Origin: Tetracentron sinense
Lineage: Eukaryota > Streptophyta > Magnoliopsida > Trochodendrales > Trochodendraceae
Length of the DNA stretch: 64,000 bases
Assembly: GCA_015143295.1 (NCBI GenBank)
Contig: JABCRI010001446.1
Coordinates: forward strand, 62,001-126,000
Direction of reading: 5' to 3'
A program made the translations under genes and the position numbers. Below the pieces are notes generated by a model. That model did no database searches, was not told the origin of the DNA, and was given only the letters and a program-made list of their open reading frames with translations. Shown here piece by piece: positions 9,136-19,656 of this stretch. Numbering within the stretch: position 1 is the first letter of the stretch; the number at the start of each line of letters is the position of its first letter.

Positions 9136-10897
9136 TGTAGAACCCCAGATCTTGATGGCATGGCATGGTGAATAGTGTTGTGGATAGTATCTAAGGCTTA
9201 AAGCCTACTGTAATGCCTTGAATGATTATCAATGATAATGAGAACCTTGTTTTGATATATTTCAGATGGATGATGTGTTATAGCATGTAATAAAGCCTTA
9301 TGAATAATTTCTTAGTTTGTGGGTGTTTGGGATGAAGGAGTAAGAGTATAAAATACTCTAAGTGTCAACAATGGTTATGTCTTAACATACCCTCAACTTT
9401 GGGGAACTCTAGTTTTTACACCATTGATCATAATCGAATGATTCTTAAACCATTAGAAAGGTATTGAAACCCTCTTCGAAGTTCATGTTTATCATTTTTT
9501 CAGATTTCTAGTCAAAGATAGGTTAAATATTAGATTTTCAAAATTGGGTCTGCTCAAATTCTGGGCTGCAGAAATCCATTCCAGACCAGTCAGCTTTAGA
9601 GCCCAATTAGACAAATTATTTTTCAAAATTAAGATTTGTTCAATAAAGACAAAATTATTTGTCTTTGAATGATGAATCCAACGTAAGTTGAATTATCAAA
9701 ATCTGATAAGCTAGTCAAAAGTTATGGCCGAAACACCGAAGCGGAGATTTGCATAAAATCTCACTTCAGTGAACTTGAGCAAAACAACGTTTTTGAGTCC
9801 AGGGAGTAGCCCGCTCAAGCGAGATCGCACAGACACATTTTTTTAAAGGTTTTTCACTAACCTAACACTATATATACCCAATTTTGGGGGGTCTAAGGGT
9901 TCCAACACTTAGAGATGAGCATTTTGAGAGAAAAGAGAGGAAACCTAGGTTTCCAAAAGGGGGTTTTCTTGTAAGATCAAGGAGGAGCTCAAATCCTTAC
10001 TTCCCAAACTTCCTAAAAGCTTGGATCTTCTTCCTCAAGCATGAATTTCACCACTTGAAGCTTCGAATTCACTTCTACAAGCATTCTCAAGTCTTTTCCC
10101 TAGAAATTTCAATGTAGATACATTCTACTAACCTTCCTTGCTATAATTCATTAATATGTGTTTCTATTATTGTGTTCTTTTCTTCAAAAAATAAGATACA
10201 AGTATAATTTTGATAAACTATTTTTATTATGAACCATTGCTTGCTAGTAGGATGAAATGTTTGGGCTTTAGAGTAATTAATGGTTATTTTCTTGTAGGTG
10301 CAAATCTATTCTATGCTACATTAAGTTATGCTAAGTAACCCATGTATATGCCATGCTAAGTAACCTACGTATATGCTACACTATGCTAAATTATGCTAAG
10401 CAAACCATATATATGATAAGTACTTTAGGGAGACTAAGGTATATAGTTGTATAGGTGTATGTTATTGAATTAAATAGAATGAAATTGGGTTTAAGTGATG
10501 TATGATGGTTTCCTCACCTACCATGATAGCATATTCAAGACTTTATAAGATTATGGAAAATTGATAGTCTAACCTTAAAAGTAAGTTTGGAATTATGGTT
10601 TGATGAAATAAGCTAAGTAGTCATGTATGCCATCTTCATCAATGAAATTCCATGTTTTGGGATCTCATGTTGGGGTTTTGTTAAACTTGGGTTAGGTAAC
10701 CTGAGTTATTATCATATGTAAATACAAAATTTATATTTCAGTTTTAGTTGACTTTTGTACTTGGAATACAATTGATGTTATAAGAAATTTCAGGTTCACT
10801 ATTAGTCATGCCTTGTATATGCTTTGCAAGATGGTTTGAAGTATAAGTCACGTCACCAAAGCCTCATAACTCCTAAGGGGGATTTTGGGGCGTTACA
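9136..10897 (+). repeat. 5' LTR of element M (1762 bp)
   Basis: Starts TGTAGAACCCCAGATC and ends GATTTTGGGGCGTTACA. It includes a TATA box (TATATATA, about 9869) and a leader, then AAT^GTAGATACATTC (near 10110), matching the donor-like site of the other LTRs, and a 3' splice-site-like TTTTCTTGTAG^GTGC (near 10298). Imperfect ATGCTAAGTAACC repeats lie at 10320-10420. No clear palindrome array is visible, and the small ORF is absent. Confidence 0.75.
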
Positions 10898-11393
10898 AAG
10901 TTGGTATGAGAGCTTAGGCATTAGATATCCTTCGGGTTACTTAGTATTTGATACCATGATTGAAACAAGGCGTTAGGTTTAAGAAAAGAGTCATATTCCA
11001 AGTATAGACTAATCATTTAGTCTTAGTCCATAACCGGTTGAGACATCAACCGAATGAAATGTCTAGTCTCACTAGAATCAAAATTTTATCTTTATAATCT
11101 TATATGTTGTAATGTTATGTGTTACTATACTTTATATGTTGTGTGCGTACTATATACCATACGCTAAGTGAAAACCTTGCTTGGTGACCTGGTTTCCCAG
11201 TTAGACTCATGAGTTACTGTGGTACTTAGGCTAGAGTCTAGCCCAAATGTTGGTTGACAAGATATTCGTATGTCCTTATCATGCCTTGTGTTATTAGGTT
11301 TCAGTAGGGAATTTTTTCCCGGATGAGACTATGGATTCACTTTCGTCTTACAAGTCTCGTAGATTTGGAGTCCTTGCGAAACTAAGGACTTAG
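10898..11393 (+). other. Element M primer-binding site and leader
   Basis: TTGGTATGAGAGCTTAGG (PBS core 10902-10913) differs by one base from the tRNA-iMet complement. The following 480 bp is non-coding leader with no gag start, ending where the copia-like LTR N is inserted. The rest of M is not in the window. Confidence 0.65.
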
Positions 11394-12979
11394 TGTTGAA
11401 CATTATGCATTGAAAAGTCATTTAGATTGTAAGATTCTTATTGGTTAGATTAATAAAGACATCTTCTTTTTCTATTGTGAATTCATTATGGGTAATTGAC
11501 CAAGATCATGACATGATCTATACGATATGAGATATCGAATAAGGTCCCTAGGATATATTGTAGGAAAGCTATGTGATAGGTATTGAACAATCACAGGCAG
11601 ATATAGCTTTCCAGTTCCTTATACCTTATAGAGTCACAACTATGGGTGAAGCTGGGCATTTCACTTTTTTGGCTGCCACAATGCTAAGATGTTCTCAATG
11701 GTTGAGATGTAGTTTTATCTCAAACTATTATAGTGAAGACAACACATCAGCATATGGGTGCTTAAATGTACACTGGCTGATTGCATGTAATGAGAGACCT
11801 CTTTCATAAACATACGATCAGATAGTTGGTCTCTCATTCACATTGAAAAGTTTTAATGATTCTTAGATCTGATGAGTTAATTTATAACTGAGCAGTGATC
11901 TAACTGTTTTGATTGCACCTAAGTACTCTTTACCTGAGGGACTACGATAAGGTGACAGTTGAATAATCAGAAAGCTGTTCGAGTCATAATGAATTTCAAA
12001 CAAGAAATCCATGCTCACTAAATTGAGAGATTATCCAAGTTTTGGGTAAGACGGTCCATTAAGCTTAAAGCATGCACAGGTGATTTTGAAATCAAATAAG
12101 TTTGAAATATATTTTTTAATAAAATATATTATACTTAATAAAAGTTTTTTCTCAAAATGTTTTAACATAAGAAATAGTTTCTTATGGCTTAATCAAATGT
12201 CTTGGAAACCTGGATGATGTACAATAGGCTATGGGTTAGATAGTATATTAATATTGAAGGCCTATCAGGGATAATTTTATTAGAACGATAAATCAAATTC
12301 AAAAGTTCATGTGGCGGGATCCTTTATTTGTTTATGTTCTTACACTGGGATTCAATTGCAACATGGATATCTCATATCACTTGCAATTCCGGTGTCCTTC
12401 CTATTAAAGGGTCAATGGGATAACATCGCATAACCTAGGGTTAGAATGTCCCAGAGCAATATGTGGAGATGCTCATAAAGAAATACAAGCTCGAAATAGT
12501 AGATTAAATGTTAATCTATAATTAATGGATTAAATGTTAATCTAGAATTTTAGATTAAATGTTAATCTAAATTAAAGGGTAATAATAATTATTATTTTAT
12601 CAACCAAAAATAATGGAATATGGGTTGGACCCATATTCATAAAAGTCCATACAAGATGGACCTTATTGGTGGGCCCAAGCTTATGGGATAGAACCCCAAG
12701 ATGGGCGACTACTTTATCTTCCCTATGTATAAGGGATTTTGGTTAGTAGATAATTATTAATTAACTAACCCTTATCTAATAAGATTAGATACTTAACTTA
12801 GAAGTCAAGAAACAAAGAGATAAGGATAAGGATTATCCCTTATCCTCAATGAAAAAATTCGGTGAATCCCAAATCTATGTTTGAGTCAAGAATTCACAAA
12901 TCCAAGAGGGGATGGTTCGGTTTCCTTAAAAGTCTATCTACCCTTAATAGTTTAATGTTTAAGTTATTAAGTTAAGGGA
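11394..12979 (+). repeat. Copia-like LTR N, probably partial
   Basis: Starts TGTTGAACATTATGCATTG. Its first 450 bp is an inverted near-copy of S. Further on are ATTAAATGTTAATCTA repeats (about 12503-12575), a TATGTATAAGGG promoter-like site near 12725 and a GATAAGGATAAGGATTATCC tract. I see no coding sequence and no clear CA terminus before block P begins. It could be a solo LTR or a truncated 5' LTR. Confidence 0.45.
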
Positions 12980-14258
12980 TGATGAATTTAAGTGCAGAAA
13001 TAGGAAAAACAATTAAACCATAATACAAGGATTTTTACGTGAAAACTCTTTTGGGAAAAACCACGGGACCTAGTCCAGCCAAGAAAAATCACTAAGACAA
13101 AGTAAACAAGAACTTACAAGACTCGAACTTGACTCCTTCGAACTCGAAACTACGATCCTTCAGTTCTCAGTCCTCCACGCCTCGAAAATTTATCACATAC
13201 TCACAAGTCTCATGATCAACAGCAGCCACTCGTACTTCTTTTTGTGTCTTGAAAACAGTCAACGATCTTCCGATCGATCTCCGTCAATGACGGCTTCGGA
13301 TTCCACCGACCAAATCACACTACCATGATCCTTCTCGGATCAATCTCCTTCGCAAATGCTCCAGAACACTCCGGCCAAGTTGTTCTATCTAGAATGGGTT
13401 GATGGTTTGATTAAAATCAACTCCTAGATGGACTCCTTTAATGGACAAGTCCAAACAAGCAAGAATGAAACTTTAGGCTACAGACTCTAGGCTGAAAGCA
13501 TCAATCAAAGAGGAGGAGAAAAATTAGTTTCTAGAGTTTGTAAGAACTCTAGAAGGAGTTAAAAACCCTCTCTATACTCTCCCAAAGTTGTGCTCCACGA
13601 ACTAGAGGGGTTCACACTTTATAGGGAATCAAAATCCAAGTTTAGAAGTTGTTTAAAACCCAAAATAGCATGAAAAATGACCAAGGAAAGGATTTGGAAG
13701 TTGTCCCATATCAGGGTCATCCCTGGGGGCTACTTTCATCAACCCAACCATGTACTTCGATCGACCAAAGTATCCTCCAGGGTAGACCCTCAATTTTGTA
13801 AGATTCTGCCATTTGCACCATACAAAAAACCTACCATATCAGGGTCGACCTTGAGGTGCAGATATGATTTTAAAAATAAATTTTGGCTCTCACACCACTT
13901 ATGAAAGTTGTAGATCTTTTTGACGCGGTCAATTTGATATAGTATAGAGCAAAATCTGATTACGGTTTGGGAGATATGCCACCTACAAGCAACCTTGGTT
14001 TTTTGAAAAATTTCAGAATTTTGAACTTGTTTTGCACTGCATATCTCAACACCTAGGGTCCATATGATTAGTCTAAGACAATGTCCACCTAAAGTATCAT
14101 ATTATGGTTAATCTAAGTCAATTCTGACCTAAGGTAACATGGTATCTAGGTCACATACCATCCTATGAGTGAAACAAAGGAAATGATCAACCGAGTCTTC
14201 AATGCTCTTCAACTTCACTTGTCAAGGATGCTTGATGGTAATGACACAAAATACACAC
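12980..14258 (-). repeat. LTR-like block P, left part
   Basis: Read on the minus strand this looks like an LTR promoter and leader. A TATAAA box (13618-13623) precedes a leader of about 640 bp that ends TTCATCA at 12980. Upstream of the TATA box are three palindromic CAGGGTCxxCCCTG-type motifs (near 13709, 13768 and 13833) flanking TTTTTTGTATGGTGCAAATGG, the same plan as the palindrome arrays of the Ty3 LTRs. No protein is encoded. Element B is inserted at its right end and P seems to resume at 53945. Exact termini and TSD were not found. Confidence 0.4.
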
Positions 14259-14549
14259 TGTCGCAACTCAAAACCCACCCTAGGAGTTAGAGTGAATCTT
14301 GGACGACTCATCATAACTTGTATGACCAAAATAACCTACAAAAGACCTAGAACATATACAATAGAGGACAATAATAGCGGAAACATAACTACAAAGCACA
14401 ACGGAAGACTAACAAAACTCTATGTATATATATATGTGATCTAAGTTTATACAAAAAGATACACAACGAAAGTGCGGACAGGCCCGCCAAAATACATGAA
14501 TACATCTCTCTCAACTCACCCACAGCTACTCACTCAGAATCTACCACCT

Positions 14550-14669
14550 CTAATAATAACCCTCTACCGGAGGTTCCTCCACAGGTTCCTCGACATACTC
14601 CCCCTCCACCCAAGGGCTCGGAGCACAGATATCAAAAGGAGCAGCCGCTCCGCTATCACCTGTCGACAT
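14550..14669 (-). CDS. LTR small ORF of B 3' LTR (39 aa)
   Basis: ATG at 14669, 39 codons, stop TAG. The peptide begins MSTGDSGAAAPFDICAPSP, then WVEGEYVEEPVEEPPVEGYY. It has the same length and ends as the copies in J, Q and G, differing at a few residues. The function is unknown. The ATG overlaps a 3' splice-site-like TTCTTATGTCGACAG^GT. Confidence 0.45.
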   Translation of the reverse strand: MSTGDSGAAAPFDICAPSPWVEGEYVEEPVEEPPVEGYY

Positions 14670-14954
14670 AAGAAGTATGGCTGAGCATGGAATACTCAGC
14701 GTGTACCAAATGCTAACCAACAGTCATAGTACAGCAACAATGATATATATATAAGCAGGAAGCAGTTAATCTCATAACAGGAAAGTAAAGCAGTTTATAA
14801 TCAAGCTTGCATTTTCATAAAAGCCGATAAAACCCTTGAAAACGCCGTGCACTAGACTTGACTCAAATTGCCTCTTTCGTGCTTGAACTTGTCTTGTTGT
14901 ATCATGTCGTGTCATGCGTGTCATGCCATATCATGCTTGCTTGAAAAATAAATT

Positions 14955-15262
14955 ACTTGTGAGGGAAGGGAGACCCTTCTTCCTAAATGCTCAAGCCTGC
15001 CATGCCTTGTCTCTTGCTTGCTTGGAAAATAAACTACTTGCGAGGGAAGGGAGACCCTTCTTCCTAAATGCTCATGCTTGCCATGCCATGTATCTTGCTT
15101 GCTTGAAATTTAAACTACTTCTGAGGGAAGGGAGACCCTTCTTCCTAAATGTTCATGCTTGCCATGCCATGTATCTTGCTTGCTTGAAATTTAAACTACT
15201 TGTGAGGGAAGAGAGACCCTTCTTCCTAAATGCACTTGCGAGGGAAGGGAAACCCTTCTTTA
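14955..15262 (-). repeat. 81-bp tandem repeat in B LTR
   Basis: GAGGGAAGGGAGACCCTTCTT recurs at 14961, 15042, 15123 and 15204 with an 81-bp period, plus a shortened copy at about 15240. Each unit holds the imperfect inverted repeat AAGGGAGACCCTT. Long open frames through it on the plus strand (antisense to B) arise because the period is a multiple of three; I do not regard them as genes. Confidence 0.85.
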
Positions 15263-16161
15263 TGAATGCTGGTCTTGTTCTTGCGAAAAGTGAGGTAAAA
15301 CATATCGTAGGATATGTCCCACCTCTAATTATCGTTCTTGAAAAACCTCGGAAAATAATGTCATGCATGCCGTGCTTGTGGAATCATGTACAAACTTGCA
15401 TTTGAATTTAAATATCACAATTGTGTAATTCACAATACATATAACATCAATAATTTGAACAAGTCAACATTCATGCAATTTAGTGAAAATAAGGAAGCAC
15501 ACTATCATAGGCCCTAGCAATTTCCATAATTAATTATGCATGCATTTCTTAATTTATAAGTCCATTTATTCACCTTGGCATTTCATCAAACATGGGTGTG
15601 TTCATTATTTATAAAACCTACATCATGCTTTTCTAGGTGGGTTGGTACTCACATCACACATGTATGTTCATTATTAGTATAATGCCCTCCTCATTTTATT
15701 CATCACAACCATACACACGGCATCCAATCGCCTATTCACATCCAACAACCATCCATTCATCCCATTAGGTTCATACGTTAGGAAAACCATAAAGAAGAAG
15801 GAAAGAAACAAGATATGAACTAGGAGGGTAGCAAAAGGTACCGACCTTGACAAATGAGGGAAGAAACCCCTTACAAAAACGTGCGTGAGTCACTGCCCTA
15901 GCTTGGAGAACGTGCTCCACGAGTGCTTGAGCCTTAATCTTGAAGGAAAATGAGCTTGAGGTGATCTAGGGTCTTCAAACCATTTGATTTCTCCCCAAAT
16001 GCAAACCCTAGGTTAGGAAATCCCTTTCTCCTTTCTCTCTATCTCTCAAGGTCTCTTAGTATGGTGAACGAACCCTAAAGACTCGGGCAAAGCCTTTAAG
16101 GCATGAGTGAAGTGCCCAAAAGATGAAAACACCCTTAATGAAAATTCTGCAAAAACGTGAA

Positions 16162-16347
16162 GACCAAGCGATCGGTGGTTATGACTGATCGATCGGTTGC
16201 CTACCGAACGATCGGTGTTCCTAACCGAGCAACCGGTCAAAAACATGCTCTTTGGAAAATTTCCCCATACAAAAAAATGCACCAGTCGATAGCCTTCGAT
16301 CGATCGGTTGTGGACCGATCAATCGCTACAATGGACCGATCGATCGG
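16162..16347 (-). promoter_or_regulatory. Palindrome array of B 3' LTR
   Basis: Seven or so copies of the ACCGATCGATCGGT family lie in two clusters flanking GGAAAATTTCCCCATACAAA. Several copies carry mutations (ACCAAGCGATCGGT, ACCGAGCAACCGGT). The intact partner array in the 5' LTR is at 53510-53674. Confidence 0.75.
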
Positions 16348-16613
16348 TGGTCTGCAGGTTTTTAACACTGAGTCCATTTTTCACCCATTCCTACTATTTG
16401 GACCCATTCTACTTCTATTCTAACATCTTCTAAACTTGACTAGAACCTCTTTAAAGCTTATAGGCTTTATTAAATAATTTATTTAATTAATTATAACATT
16501 CTTGACACAATTCCATCGAAGTTTCAAATTCTCATTTCATGAAATTGAGATTACAAGACACCATGTCTTGACACACGTCCCAAGGCATATACAAAAAGTT
16601 TTGGGGCTCTACA

Positions 16614-16625
16614 TCCTCCCCCCTT
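16614..16625 (-). other. Polypurine tract of B
   Basis: AAGGGGGGAGGA on the minus strand abuts the 3' LTR start. It is the plus-strand primer site for reverse transcription. Confidence 0.85.
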
Positions 16626-16721
16626 ACAAAAATTTCATCCTCGAAATTTGGATGACACATGTGTTACAAACCGAAACAAATTTACAAGTCATATATAAAA
16701 CCTATACAAAACTCACTCAAA

Positions 16722-17300
16722 CAATTCCGAGTACTTTGCTTTGACTTCGGCCTCCGCTCCCATGTAGCTTCTTCTCGAGCATGATGCTTCCATTGCACAA
16801 GAACCAAGGGAATAGTTTTATTGCAAAGGACTTGATCTCTACGATCCAATATATGAACCGGCCTCTCAACTAATGTGAGATCCTCCTGTATTTCCAACGG
16901 CTCTAAGTCTATGACATGCGAAGGATCCGTAATGTACTTCCAAAGCATAGACACATGGAAAACGTTGTGAACCGTGGCCATATAAGGTGGAAGAGCTACC
17001 CTGTAAGAAACTTCACCAACTCGCGTTATGATTCCGAACGGGCCAACATATCGAGGACTAAGCTTGCCTCGCCTGCCAAATCTCATAATCCCCTTACTAG
17101 GAGATACCTTCACAAAGACTTGATCCCCAACTTGGAATTCCAAGTCCCTACAGTGAGTCTCAGCATAGCTTTTCTAACTATCTTGGGTAGCTTTCAACTG
17201 ATCTCGGATGATCTTGACTATACCCGCAGTTTGCTCGATCAACTCCGGACCAAACACCTTTAATTCTCCTACCTCAACCCAGTAGAGAGGAGACCTACAA
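16722..17300 (-). pseudogene. pol: B pol 3' part: integrase C-terminus and chromodomain
   Basis: The minus strand encodes the DNA-binding C-terminal part of integrase ([34 protein letters not shown], the GPY/F module) and a chromodomain ([12 protein letters not shown], then [14 protein letters not shown]). A frameshift after TWER changes the last 15 or so residues, and a stop lies near 17173. The upstream part of the gene continues at 27390 beyond element C. TACAA at 17296-17300 is one copy of the TSD made by C. Confidence 0.9.
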
Positions 17301-18662
17301 TGTAGCGCCCCAGATTTTCTACAAGCCCTGTCCATGTGCAAGCACTGTTCATGTGAGTGAATAATGCCGAGGGCACTAGTATTGGAAGGGCCAAAGGCCA
17401 TTATTATAAGTTAGGTTGTAATTGGAAAGTGAGGTGAATAGTGCTAGTGCACGAGGCATAAAGAGGCTAGGGCCTCTCATGCTTATCGGTGTGAATTCAA
17501 TGATCACCTAGGTGGGATGAAAACCTATGGAGAATGATCTATGAGGTGTGATTAGGGTGTTGGACACCAACAAAAAGAGTGTGAAAACCCTCGAGGTATT
17601 CTAGGTGTCGAAAAGGTATGTTTCGGCAATTTCCCCAACTTTAAAGGGCTCTACTTTAGTCGTCGTTATTCAGAATCGAGTGATAACTGAATTTTTCGAA
17701 AGGTATTAGAACCCTCTTCAAGGTTCATGTTGATCACTTTCCCTGATTTGGAGTCGGGGTCGAGTCAAAAGTGGGATTTCCAAAATCGGGTCAGCTGCAA
17801 ATCTGGGCTGTCGCAACCCATTACAGACCAGTCAGCTTTAGGGGCATTTTGGTCTATGAATAAAGAAGAATTAGAATTTCTTCAAAACATAAAAGTTGTT
17901 ACTCTTCAAACGACGAATCCAACGCAAGTTGAATCGTCAAAATCGGAACTCCAAGTCAAACGTTATAGCCAAAATACTGAAGTGTGTTTTGCAGCACCAG
18001 TCAATACCGAGAGCTCGGTCCACTACCGAGAGATCGGTCATCTATCGGTCCTACGCGATTTTCAAAAACTTTTTAGGGGTTTTTTGGTTTTTTGGCCACT
18101 CCACCCTTATTTTTACGGGTTGGCTCGAGCCAAGGGTGTTCATAAACACCCTTAGCCATATTTTGAGAGGGAGAGAAGAGGAAAGGGGTTTTCCAAAACC
18201 TAGGTTTCCATTTTGAAGAGAAATCAAAGGGGTTTGAGACCCTAGATCATCCTCAGCCAAGGTGAATAAAATGAATGATAAATTAAGGGAGTGCACGCCT
18301 AATTACCCATGAAATTGTTAGGGCTTATGTTAGTGTGTTTCTTGCGTTTCTTAAAATGTGAAAATTAGTACTTGCTTCAATTGTGATATGCTATGCTTTG
18401 TGAATCACCCCAATTTGTCATATTTAATTTCAAATGCAAGTATGTACACGATCCCACGAGCACGACATGAAATGACATGACTTACCGATGTTTTAAGGAC
18501 GGGATGTAGAGGTGGGGCATATCCTATGATATGTTGCCCTTCGCTTTTAGCAAGGACGAGACATGCATGCATTGCATAGGGAAGGGTCTCCCATCCCCTC
18601 GCATTACACGCATAGCATAGCATTGCATGATACGCATAGCATGGTATGGCATGTCATGCATA

Positions 18663-18949
18663 GAGATGCTAGTTGCGACGGTCTATGAACGGCAGCTAGG
18701 CATACATGGTTCATGCATAGAGATGCTAGTTGCGACGGTCTATAAACGGTAGCTAGGCATACATGGTTCATGCATCGAGATGCTAGTTGCGACGGTCTAT
18801 GAACGGCAGCTAGGCATACACGGTTCATGCATAGAGATGCTAGTTGCGACGGTCTATGAACGGCAGCTAGGCATACACGGTTCATGCATAGGGATGCTAG
18901 TTGCGACGGTCTATGAACGGCATCTAGGCATCCCATTTCATCGTAGGGG
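18663..18949 (+). repeat. 57-bp tandem repeat, five copies, in C 5' LTR
   Basis: GATGCTAGTTGCGACGGTCT recurs at 18665, 18722, 18779, 18836 and 18893, an exact 57-bp period. The 3' LTR has only four copies (26464-26692). Open frames through the repeat on both strands follow from the period being a multiple of three. Confidence 0.92.
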
Positions 18950-19237
18950 TAGAGCATATCCTAAGATATGTTTTGCTCCGACACCACAAGTACACTAGCA
19001 TGTTCAATTTCCAAGAAAGCACGCATGATTAGACACACTCGACAAGGTCAAGCGAGATGATTTCAAGAGTTTTTCCGACTTAGATATGATTACAGCATGA
19101 ACTATAAACTGATTGTTTTTCCCTGTTAATTGTATGAACTGTTTCCTGCTTTATTCTAATTCTATATTGCTATGTTGCTATGACTGTTGGTTAGTATTCG
19201 GTACCCGCTGAGTATTCCATGCTCAGCCGTACTTCTT

Positions 19238-19357
19238 ATGTCGGCAGGTGATAGTGTAGCGGCTGCTCCTTATGGTATCTGTACTCCGAGCCATTGGGCA
19301 GAAGAGGAATGCGTTGTGAAACCTATGGAGGAACCTCCGGTAGAGGGTTACTATTAG
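19238..19357 (+). CDS. LTR small ORF of C 5' LTR (39 aa)
   Basis: ATG TCG GCA GGT at 19238 opens 39 codons: MSAGDSVAAAPYGICTPSH, then WAEEECVVKPMEEPPVEGYY. It keeps the length and both ends of the copies in Q, B and J but has changed the core (PWVEEEYVEE to HWAEEECVVK). The upstream hairpin GCTGAG...CTCAGC is intact. Confidence 0.45.
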   Translation: MSAGDSVAAAPYGICTPSHWAEEECVVKPMEEPPVEGYY

Positions 19358-19644
19358 GTGGTGATAGATTCTGAGTGAATAGCTGTGGGTGAGCATGAGT
19401 GATTATATCCATCTATTTTGGCGGGCATGTCCGCACTTTCTTTGTTTTGATTTCTTTGTATTAAAACTTGGACCATGTGTATATACTTAGAGGTTTGTTA
19501 GACTTCCGCTGTATCTTATAGTTATGCTTCCGTTGTTATCCTCTATTGTATATGATCTGTGGGTGTTTTGCAGGTTGATTTAAGGTTAGGTCACGTCGCC
19601 AAAGTATCCTAACTCCTAGGGGGTATTTTGGGGCGCGACAGAAG

Positions 19645-19656
19645 TGGTATCAGAGC
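19645..19656 (+). other. Primer-binding site of C (tRNA-iMet)
   Basis: TGGTATCAGAGC, four bases after the LTR end, complements initiator tRNA-Met. Confidence 0.92.

Larger units (their letters stand above)
14259..16613 (-). repeat. 3' LTR of B (2355 bp)
   Basis: Plus-strand ends are TGTCGCAACTC and GGGGCTCTACA. Contents from the left are the small ORF (14550-14669), four copies of an 81-bp repeat (from 14961), the CATATCGTAGGATATG palindrome (near 15300), a donor-like TGTCAAG^GTCGGTACC (minus strand, near 15845) and the palindrome array (16162-16347). Confidence 0.92.
17301..19640 (+). repeat. 5' LTR of C (2340 bp)
   Basis: Starts TGTAGCGCCCCAG and ends TTTTGGGGCGCGACA. Compared with the 3' LTR it lacks about 400 bp (the equivalent of 25659-26057, joined at about 18258), including the donor-like site, but has one extra 57-bp repeat. 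Two palindromes of a third type, ACCGAGAGCTCGGT (18006) and ACCGAGAGATCGGT (18025), lie 19 bp apart. Confidence 0.92.

Noticed and set aside
7016-11843. A 4.8-kb DNA transposon with 450-bp terminal inverted repeats
   Set aside because: The interior is a mosaic of Ty3 integrase, an LTR fragment and a different element's 5' LTR, with no transposase. The ends look like copia LTR starts.
14914-15405. A 163-codon plus-strand frame with REGRPFFLNA repeats (also 32533-32883 and 58062-58402)
   Set aside because: Same cause: the 81-bp repeats in the B-type LTR, antisense to the element, with no domain and no conservation beyond the repeat.
18604-18957. Open frames with HRPSQLASLCMN repeats on both strands in the C LTR
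   Set aside because: Translation of the 57-bp tandem repeat.
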